DNA of 64,000 nt from Chitinophaga sp. LS1 (lineage in GTDB: Bacteria; Bacteroidota; Bacteroidia; Chitinophagales; Chitinophagaceae): positions 248,001 to 312,000 of the forward strand of contig NZ_CP128362.1 in the NCBI RefSeq assembly GCF_034274695.1, written 5' to 3'. The position numbers and the translations under genes are program-made. Below are positions 23,762-30,712 of the stretch, in pieces (the stretch's first letter is position 1; each line of letters begins with the position of its first letter). The notes beneath the pieces are model-generated. The model was not told where the DNA came from, did not search any database, and saw only the letters and a program-made list of their open reading frames with translations.

Positions 23762-24844
23762 TTACTTCGGTGCCTTCATATACAGGTAGAATCCCAGTCC
23801 GCCGAATACGAAATTGGGAATCCATACTGCCAGCAATGGGTTTAGGTTCGCTTTGATGGAAAATACGGTGGAGAACTGCAACATAATGATGTAGGTTGCA
23901 CTGATAACGATACCTACAGCCAGGTGCAATCCACTACCTCCACGAACTTTTTTGGAACCGATGATGCCTCCGATCAGGGAAAGGATCACCACTGCTGCGG
24001 ATGATGCGGTACGACGATACTTTTCCACATAGAATACGTTCAATCCTTCTGCCCCGCGCAGGTTTTCCCTGTCAATGTAACGGGTCAGCTCCGGGGTGGT
24101 CATGGCTTCCTGCATGTTCTTTTCTTCATGCATTTCGGCAGGATTCAGGGCCAGCTTGAGTATGGTATCCCTGGTTTTATACCAGGTCTCATGGAGGCCA
24201 TTAATTTTACGAATCGTTACAAGGTTGAGTTTCCACACTTTTTTAATGGAATCCCATTCAATTCTTTCTGATCTCAGCTTCATACGCAGGTCCTGGCCAT
24301 GAACGTCTTCCAGTTCGAAGTTACCACCACTCTTGTAGTTGGGGTCATAAGATCCGAAGGTCACGTAAGTAAAGCTATCGATACGGATACTCTTATCGTA
24401 CATGCTTTCTGACGCTTTCTTCTTGTTTACGTATGTGTTTTCAAACTTGGTACGGACCTTATTTGCAATCGGTACGGTCCAGAAGTTACCCAGCCACAGA
24501 ATACCACCAAACAGGATGGCTCCCATCCAGTAAGGGCGAAGGAAACGTCTGAAACTCACCCCACTACACAGGATGGCTACGATCTCTGTACGATATGCCA
24601 TCTTGGACGTGAAGAAAATTACGGAAATAAATATAAAAAGTGGGAATAAGAGCGCTGCAATGTGCGGAATAAAGCCAAAATAGTAGTCTACGATGATCCG
24701 GTAAACAGATAAGTTACTGTTCATGAAGTCATCTATCTTCTCGGTAATATCTATCACGATAGATATGATGAGCAGGATAGAGAGTGAATAAATGAAGGTA
24801 CCTATGAACTTACGTAGTATATACCAATCTATTTTAGTAATCAT
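23762..24844 (-). CDS. LptF/LptG family permease of the LPS export ABC transporter
   Basis: 360-aa inner-membrane permease of the YjgP/YjgQ family, which extracts lipopolysaccharide from the inner membrane together with LptB and LptC. The N-terminus ITKIDWYILRKFIGTFIYS is typical, followed by transmembrane helix 1 (SILLIISIVIDITEKIDDF). Helices 2-3 cover ALLFPLFIFISVIFFTSK and a periplasmic beta-jellyroll region lies near 130-260. Three C-terminal helices include VVILSLIGGIIGSKKVRGG and NPLLAVWIPNFVFGGLGFYL. The gene lies 21 bases after tgt on the same strand and is probably co-transcribed with it. Confidence 0.93.
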   Translation of the reverse strand: MITKIDWYILRKFIGTFIYSLSILLIISIVIDITEKIDDFMNSNLSVYRIIVDYYFGFIPHIAALLFPLFIFISVIFFTSKMAYRTEIVAILCSGVSFRRFLRPYWMGAILFGGILWLGNFWTVPIANKVRTKFENTYVNKKKASESMYDKSIRIDSFTYVTFGSYDPNYKSGGNFELEDVHGQDLRMKLRSERIEWDSIKKVWKLNLVTIRKINGLHETWYKTRDTILKLALNPAEMHEEKNMQEAMTTPELTRYIDRENLRGAEGLNVFYVEKYRRTASSAAVVILSLIGGIIGSKKVRGGSGLHLAVGIVISATYIIMLQFSTVFSIKANLNPLLAVWIPNFVFGGLGFYLYMKAPK

Positions 24845-24865
24845 ATGGCGGCAAAATAATAAATT

Positions 24866-25996
24866 CTAAAGTCTTTGTTTCAGCTGCGGCACCATTCTGT
24901 TCTTCCACTGGGCATAATTTCCTGTTAAAATCTGTTTCCGGGCTTCTTTCACCAGCTCCAGGTAAAACGCCAGGTTATGAATACTGGCCAGTGTCATACC
25001 CAGGATCTCTCCGGCTACGAACAGGTGACGGAGATAAGCTTTGCTATATTGGCTGGAAGCGAAGCAGGGACTGTTTTCGTCAATTGGCGAAAAATCGTCT
25101 GCCCACTTTTTGTTTTTGATATTGATGACACCGTTCCAGGTGAAGAGCATACCGTTACGACCATTGCGGGTCGGCATTACGCAGTCGAACATATCCACAC
25201 CTAAAGCGATGTTTTCCACGATGTTCCATGGAGTACCCACGCCCATCAGGTAACGGGGTTTCTCTTTTGGCAGAATGTCGCATACCAGTCCGCACATTTC
25301 GTACATATCTGCTTCCGGTTCACCTACGCTGAGGCCACCAATAGCATTGCCGGCACATTCGCGGGCAGCAATTTCCGTGGCGGAGATGGTACGGAGGTCT
25401 TTGAAAGTACTACCCTGTACGATAGGGAACAGGGTCTGTTCATATCCATAAGCAGGTTGTGTTTCCTTTAACCGGGCAATACAGCGGTCCAGCCAGCGGT
25501 GCGTGAGCTCCATCGACTTTTTCGCATAGCGGTATTCGGATGGGTAGGGCGGACATTCATCGAAGGCCATAATGATATCGGCTCCGATGGTACGCTGGAT
25601 GTCCATAACATTTTCAGGGGTGAAAAGGTGACGGGATCCATCTATATGACTTTGAAAAAGGCAACCTTCTTCCTTGATCTTTCTGTTAGCGGCGAGGGAA
25701 AACACCTGATAACCACCACTATCTGTGAGAATAGGGCGATCCCAGCCATTGAACTTGTGGAGGCCACCGGCTTTGGAAAGGATCTCCGTACCTGGGCGCA
25801 GGTAAAGGTGATAGGTGTTGCCAAGGATGATTTGGGCCTGGACATCCTGTTTAACCTGCTCCTGTGTCAGGGCTTTTACACTGCCTACAGTGCCTACAGG
25901 CATGAAAATAGGCGTTTCAATCACCCCGTGACCGGTGGTGATGACGCCGGCACGGGCTTTACTTTCACTATCAGTTGTTGTCAGTTCAAATATCAT
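24866..25996 (-). CDS. tgt: tRNA-guanine transglycosylase
   Basis: 376-aa enzyme exchanging guanine-34 for preQ1 in tRNAs with GUN anticodons, in queuosine synthesis. DSGGYQVFSL contains the catalytic Asp near residue 93, and FDCVMPTRNGRNGMLFTW holds the second active-site Asp. The expected C-terminal zinc site is degenerate: the C-x-C-x2-C cluster seen in E. coli is replaced by ENSPCFASSQYSKAYLRHLF, which keeps one Cys and the downstream His-Leu, as in other zinc-less Bacteroidota Tgt. The ATG giving MIFELTTTDS is preferred because a TAnnTTTG core lies 18 bases before it. QueE is elsewhere in the window. Confidence 0.95.
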   Translation of the reverse strand: MIFELTTTDSESKARAGVITTGHGVIETPIFMPVGTVGSVKALTQEQVKQDVQAQIILGNTYHLYLRPGTEILSKAGGLHKFNGWDRPILTDSGGYQVFSLAANRKIKEEGCLFQSHIDGSRHLFTPENVMDIQRTIGADIIMAFDECPPYPSEYRYAKKSMELTHRWLDRCIARLKETQPAYGYEQTLFPIVQGSTFKDLRTISATEIAARECAGNAIGGLSVGEPEADMYEMCGLVCDILPKEKPRYLMGVGTPWNIVENIALGVDMFDCVMPTRNGRNGMLFTWNGVINIKNKKWADDFSPIDENSPCFASSQYSKAYLRHLFVAGEILGMTLASIHNLAFYLELVKEARKQILTGNYAQWKNRMVPQLKQRL

Positions 25997-26014
25997 CTGG
26001 CGATTTTCAGGGGG

Positions 26015-26022
26015 CAAAAATA
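26015..26022 (-). promoter_or_regulatory. Bacteroidota -7 promoter element (TATTTTTG) for tgt-lptG
   Basis: TATTTTTG on the minus strand, 18 bases before the tgt ATG; it overlaps the longer in-frame start candidate at 26017, arguing against that start. Confidence 0.6.
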
Positions 26023-26123
26023 AGGGATTATGGGGTACAACCTATTTTTTCCCCGGAAGGGGTGCGAACAGGGCTGGAAAAATCTTTTTTTTCCACAGCA
26101 CTATACAGATAATTGAAATCATA

Positions 26124-26131
26124 TATATTTG
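26124..26131 (+). promoter_or_regulatory. Bacteroidota -7 promoter element (TATATTTG) for the GT2 gene
   Basis: TATATTTG, only 7 bases before the ATG at 26139, so the transcript should have almost no leader. Confidence 0.6.
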
Positions 26132-26138
26132 CTACGCT

Positions 26139-27272
26139 ATGTTGTATAACTTAGGCTTAGTAGCCTTTTACAGTTTTGCTACCGTTGCAGGGATACAGAT
26201 TCTCTATTACCTGATCGTCTTTTCCAGGGTAGCTTTTTATCGCCGTACCTTCGACGTGGATGCAGAGCCGGAAGCACAGTTCTCAGTTATTATCTGTGCC
26301 AAGGATGAGGAATTGAACCTGCAGAAAAACCTGCCTTCCGTACTTTTACAGCGATTTCACGATAAAAAAAATCCGTCTTTTGAGGTCATTGTTGTGAATG
26401 ACAACTCAGAAGATGATACAAAATATTACCTCCGGTCAATAGAAGTTGGTTATCCACATTATCGCCATATTGAGATTAAACAACCTGCCAAGTTTATTCC
26501 TGGTAAGAAGTTTCCACTTTCAATGGGAATCAGGTCAGCAAAATTTGAAAATATCCTGCTGACAGATGCAGATTGTAAGCCCAGCAGTACTTATTGGTTA
26601 GCACTGATGAGTCAGGGTTTTACGGATGGGAAAGAGATTGTGCTGGGGTATAGTCCTTATGTAAAGAAACCGGGGTTGCTGAATAAGGTGATTCGTTATG
26701 AGACTTATTTCAGTGCTTTGCAATATCTGGGTTTTGCGCTGAGTGGTGTGACTTATATGGGTGTGGGGCGGAACCTGGCTTATAAGAGGGAGTTGTTTAA
26801 CCGTCAGAAAGGGTTTACGGCGCATCATCATATTGCTTCGGGCGATGATGATCTGTTTGTGAATGCGGCGGCGAATAGGGGGAATGTTGGTGTGGTGATC
26901 AATAAACAGGCATTTACTTATTCTGAGCCGAAGACGAGCTGGCGGAAGTGGTTTTTGCAGAAGACAAGGCATATGAGTACTGGTAAGCATTACCGGTTTA
27001 GTCATAAATTCCTGTTGGGGTTGTTTAGTTTGACGCATTTCCTGTTTTACCCGCTGTTTATAGCGAGTTTATTTTTTCAGCCGATGATGATTTATGTGTT
27101 GGGGATATTTGGGGGGAAGATGTTGTTGCAGTCGGTGATTACGTTTATGGCAATGAAGAAGCTGGATGAGGGGGATTTGTTTAAGTTCAGCTGGTTTATG
27201 GATATGTTTATGTGTTTGTATTATTTGATATTTACGCCGGCGTTGTTGTTTAAGTCGAAGAACAGGTGGTAA
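26139..27272 (+). CDS. Membrane-anchored family 2 glycosyltransferase
   Basis: 377-aa inner-membrane GT2 enzyme. An N-terminal helix (LVAFYSFATVAGIQILYYLIVF) is followed by a cytoplasmic GT-A domain with FSVIICAKDEELNL, VIVVNDNSEDDT near residue 86, the DAD metal motif in LLTDADCKPSS near 143, SGDDDLFVN near 233 (acidic catalytic region), and WRKWFLQKTRHMSTG near 270 in the position of the QxxRW motif. Two or three C-terminal helices follow. The topology is that of processive or polyprenyl-type GT2 enzymes, but the product is unknown. The start is set by the promoter core 7 bases upstream; a longer frame reading back over tgt is rejected. Confidence 0.88.
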   Translation: MLYNLGLVAFYSFATVAGIQILYYLIVFSRVAFYRRTFDVDAEPEAQFSVIICAKDEELNLQKNLPSVLLQRFHDKKNPSFEVIVVNDNSEDDTKYYLRSIEVGYPHYRHIEIKQPAKFIPGKKFPLSMGIRSAKFENILLTDADCKPSSTYWLALMSQGFTDGKEIVLGYSPYVKKPGLLNKVIRYETYFSALQYLGFALSGVTYMGVGRNLAYKRELFNRQKGFTAHHHIASGDDDLFVNAAANRGNVGVVINKQAFTYSEPKTSWRKWFLQKTRHMSTGKHYRFSHKFLLGLFSLTHFLFYPLFIASLFFQPMMIYVLGIFGGKMLLQSVITFMAMKKLDEGDLFKFSWFMDMFMCLYYLIFTPALLFKSKNRW

Positions 27273-27295
27273 TAGCAAAGGCCGGGTATTTTTTG

Positions 27296-27303
27296 TAATT
27301 TTG
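27296..27303 (+). promoter_or_regulatory. Bacteroidota -7 promoter element (TAATTTTG) for the small unit
   Basis: TAATTTTG lies 5 bases before the ATG at 27309 and 15 bases before the ATG at 27319. No good -33 TTTG is visible at the usual distance. Confidence 0.55.
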
Positions 27304-27318
27304 TACAAATGTTAAGTA

Positions 27319-27492
27319 ATGATACCCGTAGAAAACTTGAACATATCGTTAGAGGCCTTAGCCTTGAAGAGGAAGCAGATCATTGCACAGCAACCCGAAA
27401 TTACTTATGCGCAAGCTTTAGCACAAGTAGAACGGTTAAAAAAGACTTCGAACGTAACGCAATCATCAAAAAAGAGCAGGCCCCAAACCTAA
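27319..27492 (+). CDS. 57-aa small ORF in the alternative frame of the same unit
   Basis: ATG 15 bases after the -7 element, ending in TAA 26 bases before the terminator stem, which is a normal gene layout. The peptide (MIPVENLNISLEALALKRKQ, then IIAQQPEITYAQALAQVERL, then a basic tail KKTSNVTQSSKKSRPQT) is predicted to be helical with a positively charged, Ser-rich C-terminus. No family is recognised. It shares almost all its DNA with the 82-codon frame; only one may be real, or both may be used. Confidence 0.4.
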   Translation: MIPVENLNISLEALALKRKQIIAQQPEITYAQALAQVERLKKTSNVTQSSKKSRPQT

Positions 27493-27518
27493 CCTTTTTA
27501 AAAAATAAAGACTTTTAT

Positions 27519-27555
27519 CTGCCCGGAGACGAGACGTTCTCCGGGCAGTCTTTTT
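27519..27555 (+). terminator. Strong terminator of the small unit
   Basis: CTGCCCGGAGA pairs with TCTCCGGGCAG around an 8-base loop, followed by TCTTTTT. Confidence 0.88.
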
Positions 27556-27591
27556 AAATACATCCGGTTTCACTATTTCAGAATAGCATCC

Positions 27592-27599
27592 TACCTTTG
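27592..27599 (+). promoter_or_regulatory. Bacteroidota -7 promoter element (TACCTTTG) for rsmG
   Basis: TACCTTTG, 9 bases before the rsmG ATG. It includes the upstream in-frame TTG, which is therefore unlikely to be the start. Confidence 0.65.
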
Positions 27600-27608
27600 C
27601 GCCTACAT

Positions 27609-28232
27609 ATGGACATCATTCAAAAATACTTCGGGGACTTCACCCCTACTCAGGTCGAACAATTCTCAGCACTGTTCGAACTTTACAAGGATTGGAACGA
27701 AAAGATCAACGTCATTTCCCGTAAAGACATTGATGCCTTATATGAAAAACACGTCCTGCACTCACTGGCAATCGCTGCAATTGCTGACTTCCCGGATGGC
27801 CACCAGGTAATCGACCTCGGTACTGGTGGTGGTTTCCCAGGCATCCCCCTGGCCATCTTTTTCCCGGGGGTAAAGTTCCACCTTGTGGATGCCATCGGTA
27901 AAAAGATCAAGGTCGTACAGGGTGTAGCCGAAGCCCTGGAATTAAAGAACGTAACCACTGCCCACTCCCGCGCAGAAGATATCAGGGATAGAAAATTCGA
28001 TGTGATCGTATCCCGTGCCGTAGCCCCCCTCAAGGACCTCTGGCGCTGGGGAAAACCATTGGTTAAAAAAGCGCCTGCTCATGCCCAGGAACCCGGTCTC
28101 ATCTGCCTGAAAGGCGGCGACCTGGCCCTGGAAGTACAGGAAAGTGGCCTCAGACCCCGTCTCACTCCCGTTTACCAGCTATTCCCTGAAGAGTTCTTCA
28201 AGGAAAAATTCGTAGTAGTGGTAAATAAGTAA
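27609..28232 (+). CDS. rsmG: 16S rRNA (guanine527-N7)-methyltransferase RsmG
   Basis: 207-aa enzyme making m7G527 in 16S rRNA, the position linked to low-level streptomycin resistance when lost. The N-terminus is typical (FTPTQVEQFSALFELYKDWNEKINVISRK, split here as LFELYKDWNEKINVISRK near 23-40). EKHVLHSLA and the SAM motif VIDLGTGGGFPGIPLAI follow near residues 65-82, then DVIVSRAVAPLKDLWRW. The ATG is fixed by the promoter core 9 bases upstream. Monocistronic. Confidence 0.96.
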   Translation: MDIIQKYFGDFTPTQVEQFSALFELYKDWNEKINVISRKDIDALYEKHVLHSLAIAAIADFPDGHQVIDLGTGGGFPGIPLAIFFPGVKFHLVDAIGKKIKVVQGVAEALELKNVTTAHSRAEDIRDRKFDVIVSRAVAPLKDLWRWGKPLVKKAPAHAQEPGLICLKGGDLALEVQESGLRPRLTPVYQLFPEEFFKEKFVVVVNK

Positions 28233-28341
28233 AAATAATTCCTCTCTTAAATTATTGGTTTTCATTATTTATAGGCTAAATTCAAAAAAACTTTACTGAA
28301 CTTTAAAATATCCTGCATTTTCCTTCGTCTCCAATAATAAG

Positions 28342-28926
28342 ATGAAAGAATTGCTCCTCACAAAAACGCCTCTAGCTATGGCTGCTGAACAAAATGAGCG
28401 CATACAGGAAACGGTGCGGAAGGAGCGGCAACGTCTACTCCATTTTATCCGGAAACGGGTGAATAATGTGGCGGATGCAGAAGATATTTTACAGGACGTT
28501 TTGTATCAGTTTACGGAATACTCCCGGCTGGGTAGTCAGATTGACTCTATTACCGCCTGGTTATTCACCGTAACACGCAATAAAATTACCGACTGGTTTC
28601 GCAAGAAACGGGAGACTACCTTCAGCGATCATACACAGGAAATAGATGGAGAAGAGACTTTGTTCCTATCCGAACTGATAGCCGATCAGGATGCCAAAAG
28701 TGATGCACCACTCACACGAAAAATTTTAGCAGAAGCGATTATGGAAGCCATAGAAGAGCTGCCGGAAGAACAGCGCTATGCATTTATACAGCATGAACTG
28801 GAAGGGAAATCCTTCAAGGAATTGTCTGCTGAAACCGGCATCTCCGTGAATACCCTATTGTCGAGAAAACGCTACGCTGTACTGCACCTTCGCGAACGGC
28901 TGGCACAATTGTATGAAGAATTGTAA
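28342..28926 (+). CDS. ECF-type RNA polymerase sigma factor
   Basis: 194-aa sigma-70-family extracytoplasmic-function factor. Region 2 is LLHFIRKRVNNVADAEDILQ, continuing DVLYQF, with the -10 recognition helix AWLFTVTRNKITDWFRKK near residues 73-90. A variable acidic linker follows (QEIDGEETLFLSELIAD). Region 4 has ELPEEQRYAFIQHELEGKSF, then KELSAETGISVNTLLSRKRYA, which is the helix-turn-helix. The start could also be the ATG 12 codons downstream (MAAEQNERIQ). It is followed by a small membrane protein and an HMA-like protein, which probably form its operon and may regulate it. Confidence 0.9.
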   Translation: MKELLLTKTPLAMAAEQNERIQETVRKERQRLLHFIRKRVNNVADAEDILQDVLYQFTEYSRLGSQIDSITAWLFTVTRNKITDWFRKKRETTFSDHTQEIDGEETLFLSELIADQDAKSDAPLTRKILAEAIMEAIEELPEEQRYAFIQHELEGKSFKELSAETGISVNTLLSRKRYAVLHLRERLAQLYEEL

Positions 28927-28936
28927 AACACATTAT

Positions 28937-29377
28937 ATGTTTAAGAGAGGAGACAAAAAGCCGAAGGCTTTACATATTTTAAAGTTCATTGTCATGGGGG
29001 CGGTTTTCGTCACCGCACTGGGCTTCGGTATCCGTGAACTGTGGAATTGCCTGATACCTGAATTATTCCATGGACCAGTTATTACTTTCTGGCAGGGTTT
29101 AGGCCTTTGCCTGTTGGGTAAAATGCTCTTTGGCTGGCATGGCGGCGGCCCGGGTGGTTTCAGAAGAAACAGAAGAGCCTGGGATGAAAAGCTGAAAGAA
29201 CGCTATGCGAATATGACACCAGAAGACAGAGAGCGAATGAAAGAAGGATTGAAGAACTGGTGCCGACCTAATAACCGCTTTAGCCGCTGGTATGATGATA
29301 TCGACGCAAATGCGGATCAGCCTAAACACGACGCTAAACAGGAAGAAAGTAAACCAGATATAGGAACCAATATTTAA
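28937..29377 (+). CDS. Small membrane protein linked to the ECF sigma factor
   Basis: 146-aa protein with two hydrophobic segments near the N-terminus (ILKFIVMGAVFVTALGFGI and VITFWQGLGLCLLGKMLFG), then Gly-rich HGGGPGGF and a basic helical tail EKLKERYANMTPEDRERMKE. Small proteins with the FWQ...LLxKxLFGG pattern and a YANMTPEERE-like tail are repeatedly encoded behind ECF sigma factors in Bacteroidota. A role as membrane anti-sigma or sensor is inference. An ATG eight codons upstream would overlap the sigma gene by 14 bases; the later start is taken because it leaves a 10-base spacer. Confidence 0.65.
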   Translation: MFKRGDKKPKALHILKFIVMGAVFVTALGFGIRELWNCLIPELFHGPVITFWQGLGLCLLGKMLFGWHGGGPGGFRRNRRAWDEKLKERYANMTPEDRERMKEGLKNWCRPNNRFSRWYDDIDANADQPKHDAKQEESKPDIGTNI

Positions 29378-29426
29378 TGTAGCCATGCGCTCCTTTGCCA
29401 TTCAACCATCTACAACTTTTAATGCT

Positions 29427-29636
29427 ATGACAGGCATATTCAAAACTAATATAGCGACACCGGAAGAAAGAACAAATGTACTCCATGCCATCCGGAACAA
29501 TTATGAAGTAGGTCAGTGCCATGTAGACCTCGAAGATTGTGATAAGGTATTGAGGATTGTGAATATGAGTGTGGAAGAGAATGAGATGATAAAATTTGTG
29601 CAGCAGCAGGGGTTTAATTGTGAGGTATTAGACTAA
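29427..29636 (+). CDS. HMA-like fold protein lacking the metal-binding CxxC
   Basis: 69-aa protein (MTGIFKTNIATPEERTNVLH). The pattern CHVDLEDCDKVLRIVN and a closing FVQQQGFNCEVLD match the beta-alpha-beta ferredoxin-like fold of heavy-metal-associated domains. The N-terminal CxxC copper site is absent; the residues there are NIATPE. Such degenerate HMA proteins are common in Bacteroidota with unknown function. Three Cys (in QCH, EDC and NC) remain but are not in a CxxC pattern. It lies 49 bases past the membrane protein gene, in line with the sigma operon. A terminator follows. Confidence 0.65.
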   Translation: MTGIFKTNIATPEERTNVLHAIRNNYEVGQCHVDLEDCDKVLRIVNMSVEENEMIKFVQQQGFNCEVLD

Positions 29637-29661
29637 CAATTATTTTACGGATTACGATGAT

Positions 29662-29691
29662 AAAAAGGATGTACATTGTGCATCCTTTTTT
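29662..29691 (+). terminator. Terminator of the sigma-factor operon
   Basis: AAAAAGGATG pairs with CATCCTTTTT around a loop that can pair further; it ends in a T-run, 25 bases past the HMA-like stop. Confidence 0.8.
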
Positions 29692-29693
29692 AA

Positions 29694-29774
29694 TTGAAAA
29701 TAGAGAAGCTGACACTGCATTTGATTCAGCAACAGAAAGAAATAGAGGAATTGAAAGCGCTGATTAAGAAATAG
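29694..29774 (+). pseudogene. Remnant: C-terminal coiled-coil tail of a lost gene
   Basis: Twenty-six codons open directly after a TAA inside the terminator and end in TAG: LKIEKLTLHLIQQQKEIEEL, then KALIKK. This heptad-like tail resembles the C-terminus of S74-type tail-fibre or trimeric surface proteins of Bacteroidota, which often end KLTLYxIQQQKxIExL. No start or upstream domain remains, so it is taken as a decayed fragment. Confidence 0.4.
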
Positions 29775-29877
29775 GCAAAAGAATGGTGTCTCATTCATAA
29801 AATGAGATGCCTTCCCCTCTTTTGGGGATGTCGCTTATCTTATTGCCATCGGATTCTACGTCTTATTACTATCGGAT

Positions 29878-30420
29878 TTATTCCAATCTCACCTCTCTCA
29901 CCGTTTCATTTCCAGGCAGATCTACCGCCACAATGATTAATTTTCCACCCGGTGGCAAACCGGTCGCCTTATAATGCCAATCCACGCCATTCCTGCCTAA
30001 TACCGCCTTTCCTCTTTCCAGTATGCTGCCTGCTGCATCTACAATACGAATAGCCACTTCTGCTACCCTGAATTCATTCTTCGCGGTTACCACCACAGTC
30101 TCGTCTTCGAAGCGAATACGCTGGATTTCAGGAGAATTGTAAGCATCCTTTACAGCCATATTATAGGCATTCTGTCCAGGGCCTGCCAGGGACTTATAAT
30201 AGGCTTTTATCTCAGGATCTTTTATGATCGCTACTGCATAAGCTGCCGCAATTTTCATCTTATACCTGGCTTCCAGCTGCTTTTTTGTCGGTTTTTTCTT
30301 TGACGGACCGCGCTTCTTCGCTACAATAATCTGCCCGTTCCTTTCGTAAATCGTGATTTCATCGCCAAGGGAGCCCGTGACGGCCTGAAGGAGTAGGTTG
30401 TTGTCTTTAACAATAGCCAT
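29878..30420 (-). CDS. Uncharacterised basic protein, Bacteroidota family
   Basis: 180 aa from the ATG giving MAIVKDNNLLLQAVTGSLGD; a GTG 34 codons upstream is less likely. GSLGDEITIYERNGQIIVAKKRG is followed by a Lys-rich KKKPTKKQLEARYKMKIAAAYAV (in parts), then DPEIKAYYKSLAGPGQNAYN and a C-terminal Ig-like half ending VAVDLPGNETVREVRLE. I recognise it as a widespread conserved hypothetical of Bacteroidota with a basic helical N-terminal half, sometimes near phage-like genes. No function can be given and no signal peptide is seen. It is isolated between a decayed region and the M1 peptidase. Confidence 0.6.
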   Translation of the reverse strand: MAIVKDNNLLLQAVTGSLGDEITIYERNGQIIVAKKRGPSKKKPTKKQLEARYKMKIAAAYAVAIIKDPEIKAYYKSLAGPGQNAYNMAVKDAYNSPEIQRIRFEDETVVVTAKNEFRVAEVAIRIVDAAGSILERGKAVLGRNGVDWHYKATGLPPGGKLIIVAVDLPGNETVREVRLE

Positions 30421-30654
30421 AACAAACAATTTTGAGGTTACAGGATCAATATTAAAACCTTCTCCTGAATAATAGTGCTGCTTTATCACCAAATGAGTAC
30501 TAATACGCCACTTAAAGGGCACCTTAATATCGATTTGATATTGAGGTGCCCTTATGATGACCTTATAGTGTACTTATAATATACTAGTTTACCCGAATAA
30601 AACCTTCATGAAAAAGGGAATTCTCCAACGGGGAATGAAAAACATTTCAAAGAA

Positions 30655-30692
30655 AAGAGGGAGCCCCGGTTTAAAAGCCGGAACTCCCTCTT
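30655..30692 (-). terminator. Terminator of the M1 peptidase gene
   Basis: AAGAGGGAG pairs with CTCCCTCTT, with an inner CCGG/CCGG pair and an A/T-rich loop; it lies 21 bases past the stop. Confidence 0.8.
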
Positions 30693-30712
30693 CCCTTATT
30701 ATTATTAAAAAT

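Larger units (their letters stand above)
27309..27557 (+). pseudogene. Small gene resembling the N-terminus of polyvalent-kinase-type mobile proteins, possibly truncated
   Basis: 82 codons beginning MLSNDTRRKLEHIVRG. The pattern CTATRNYLCASF, TSRTVKKDFE, IIKKEQ matches, from memory, the N-terminal segment of larger Bacteroidota mobile-element proteins with a polyvalent kinase-like domain. After IIKKEQ the similarity ends and the frame runs into and through the terminator hairpin, so this copy lacks everything downstream. It has its own promoter core 5 bases upstream and a strong terminator. Either it is a 5' remnant or the real product is the overlapping +1-frame peptide. The family assignment is from recollection and is tentative. 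Confidence 0.45.

Noticed and set aside
25935..26138. A longer N-terminus for the GT2 enzyme reading back over tgt
   Set aside because: It overlaps the tgt coding region and promoter; a promoter core 7 bases before the ATG at 26139 and the membrane-anchor start support the shorter form.
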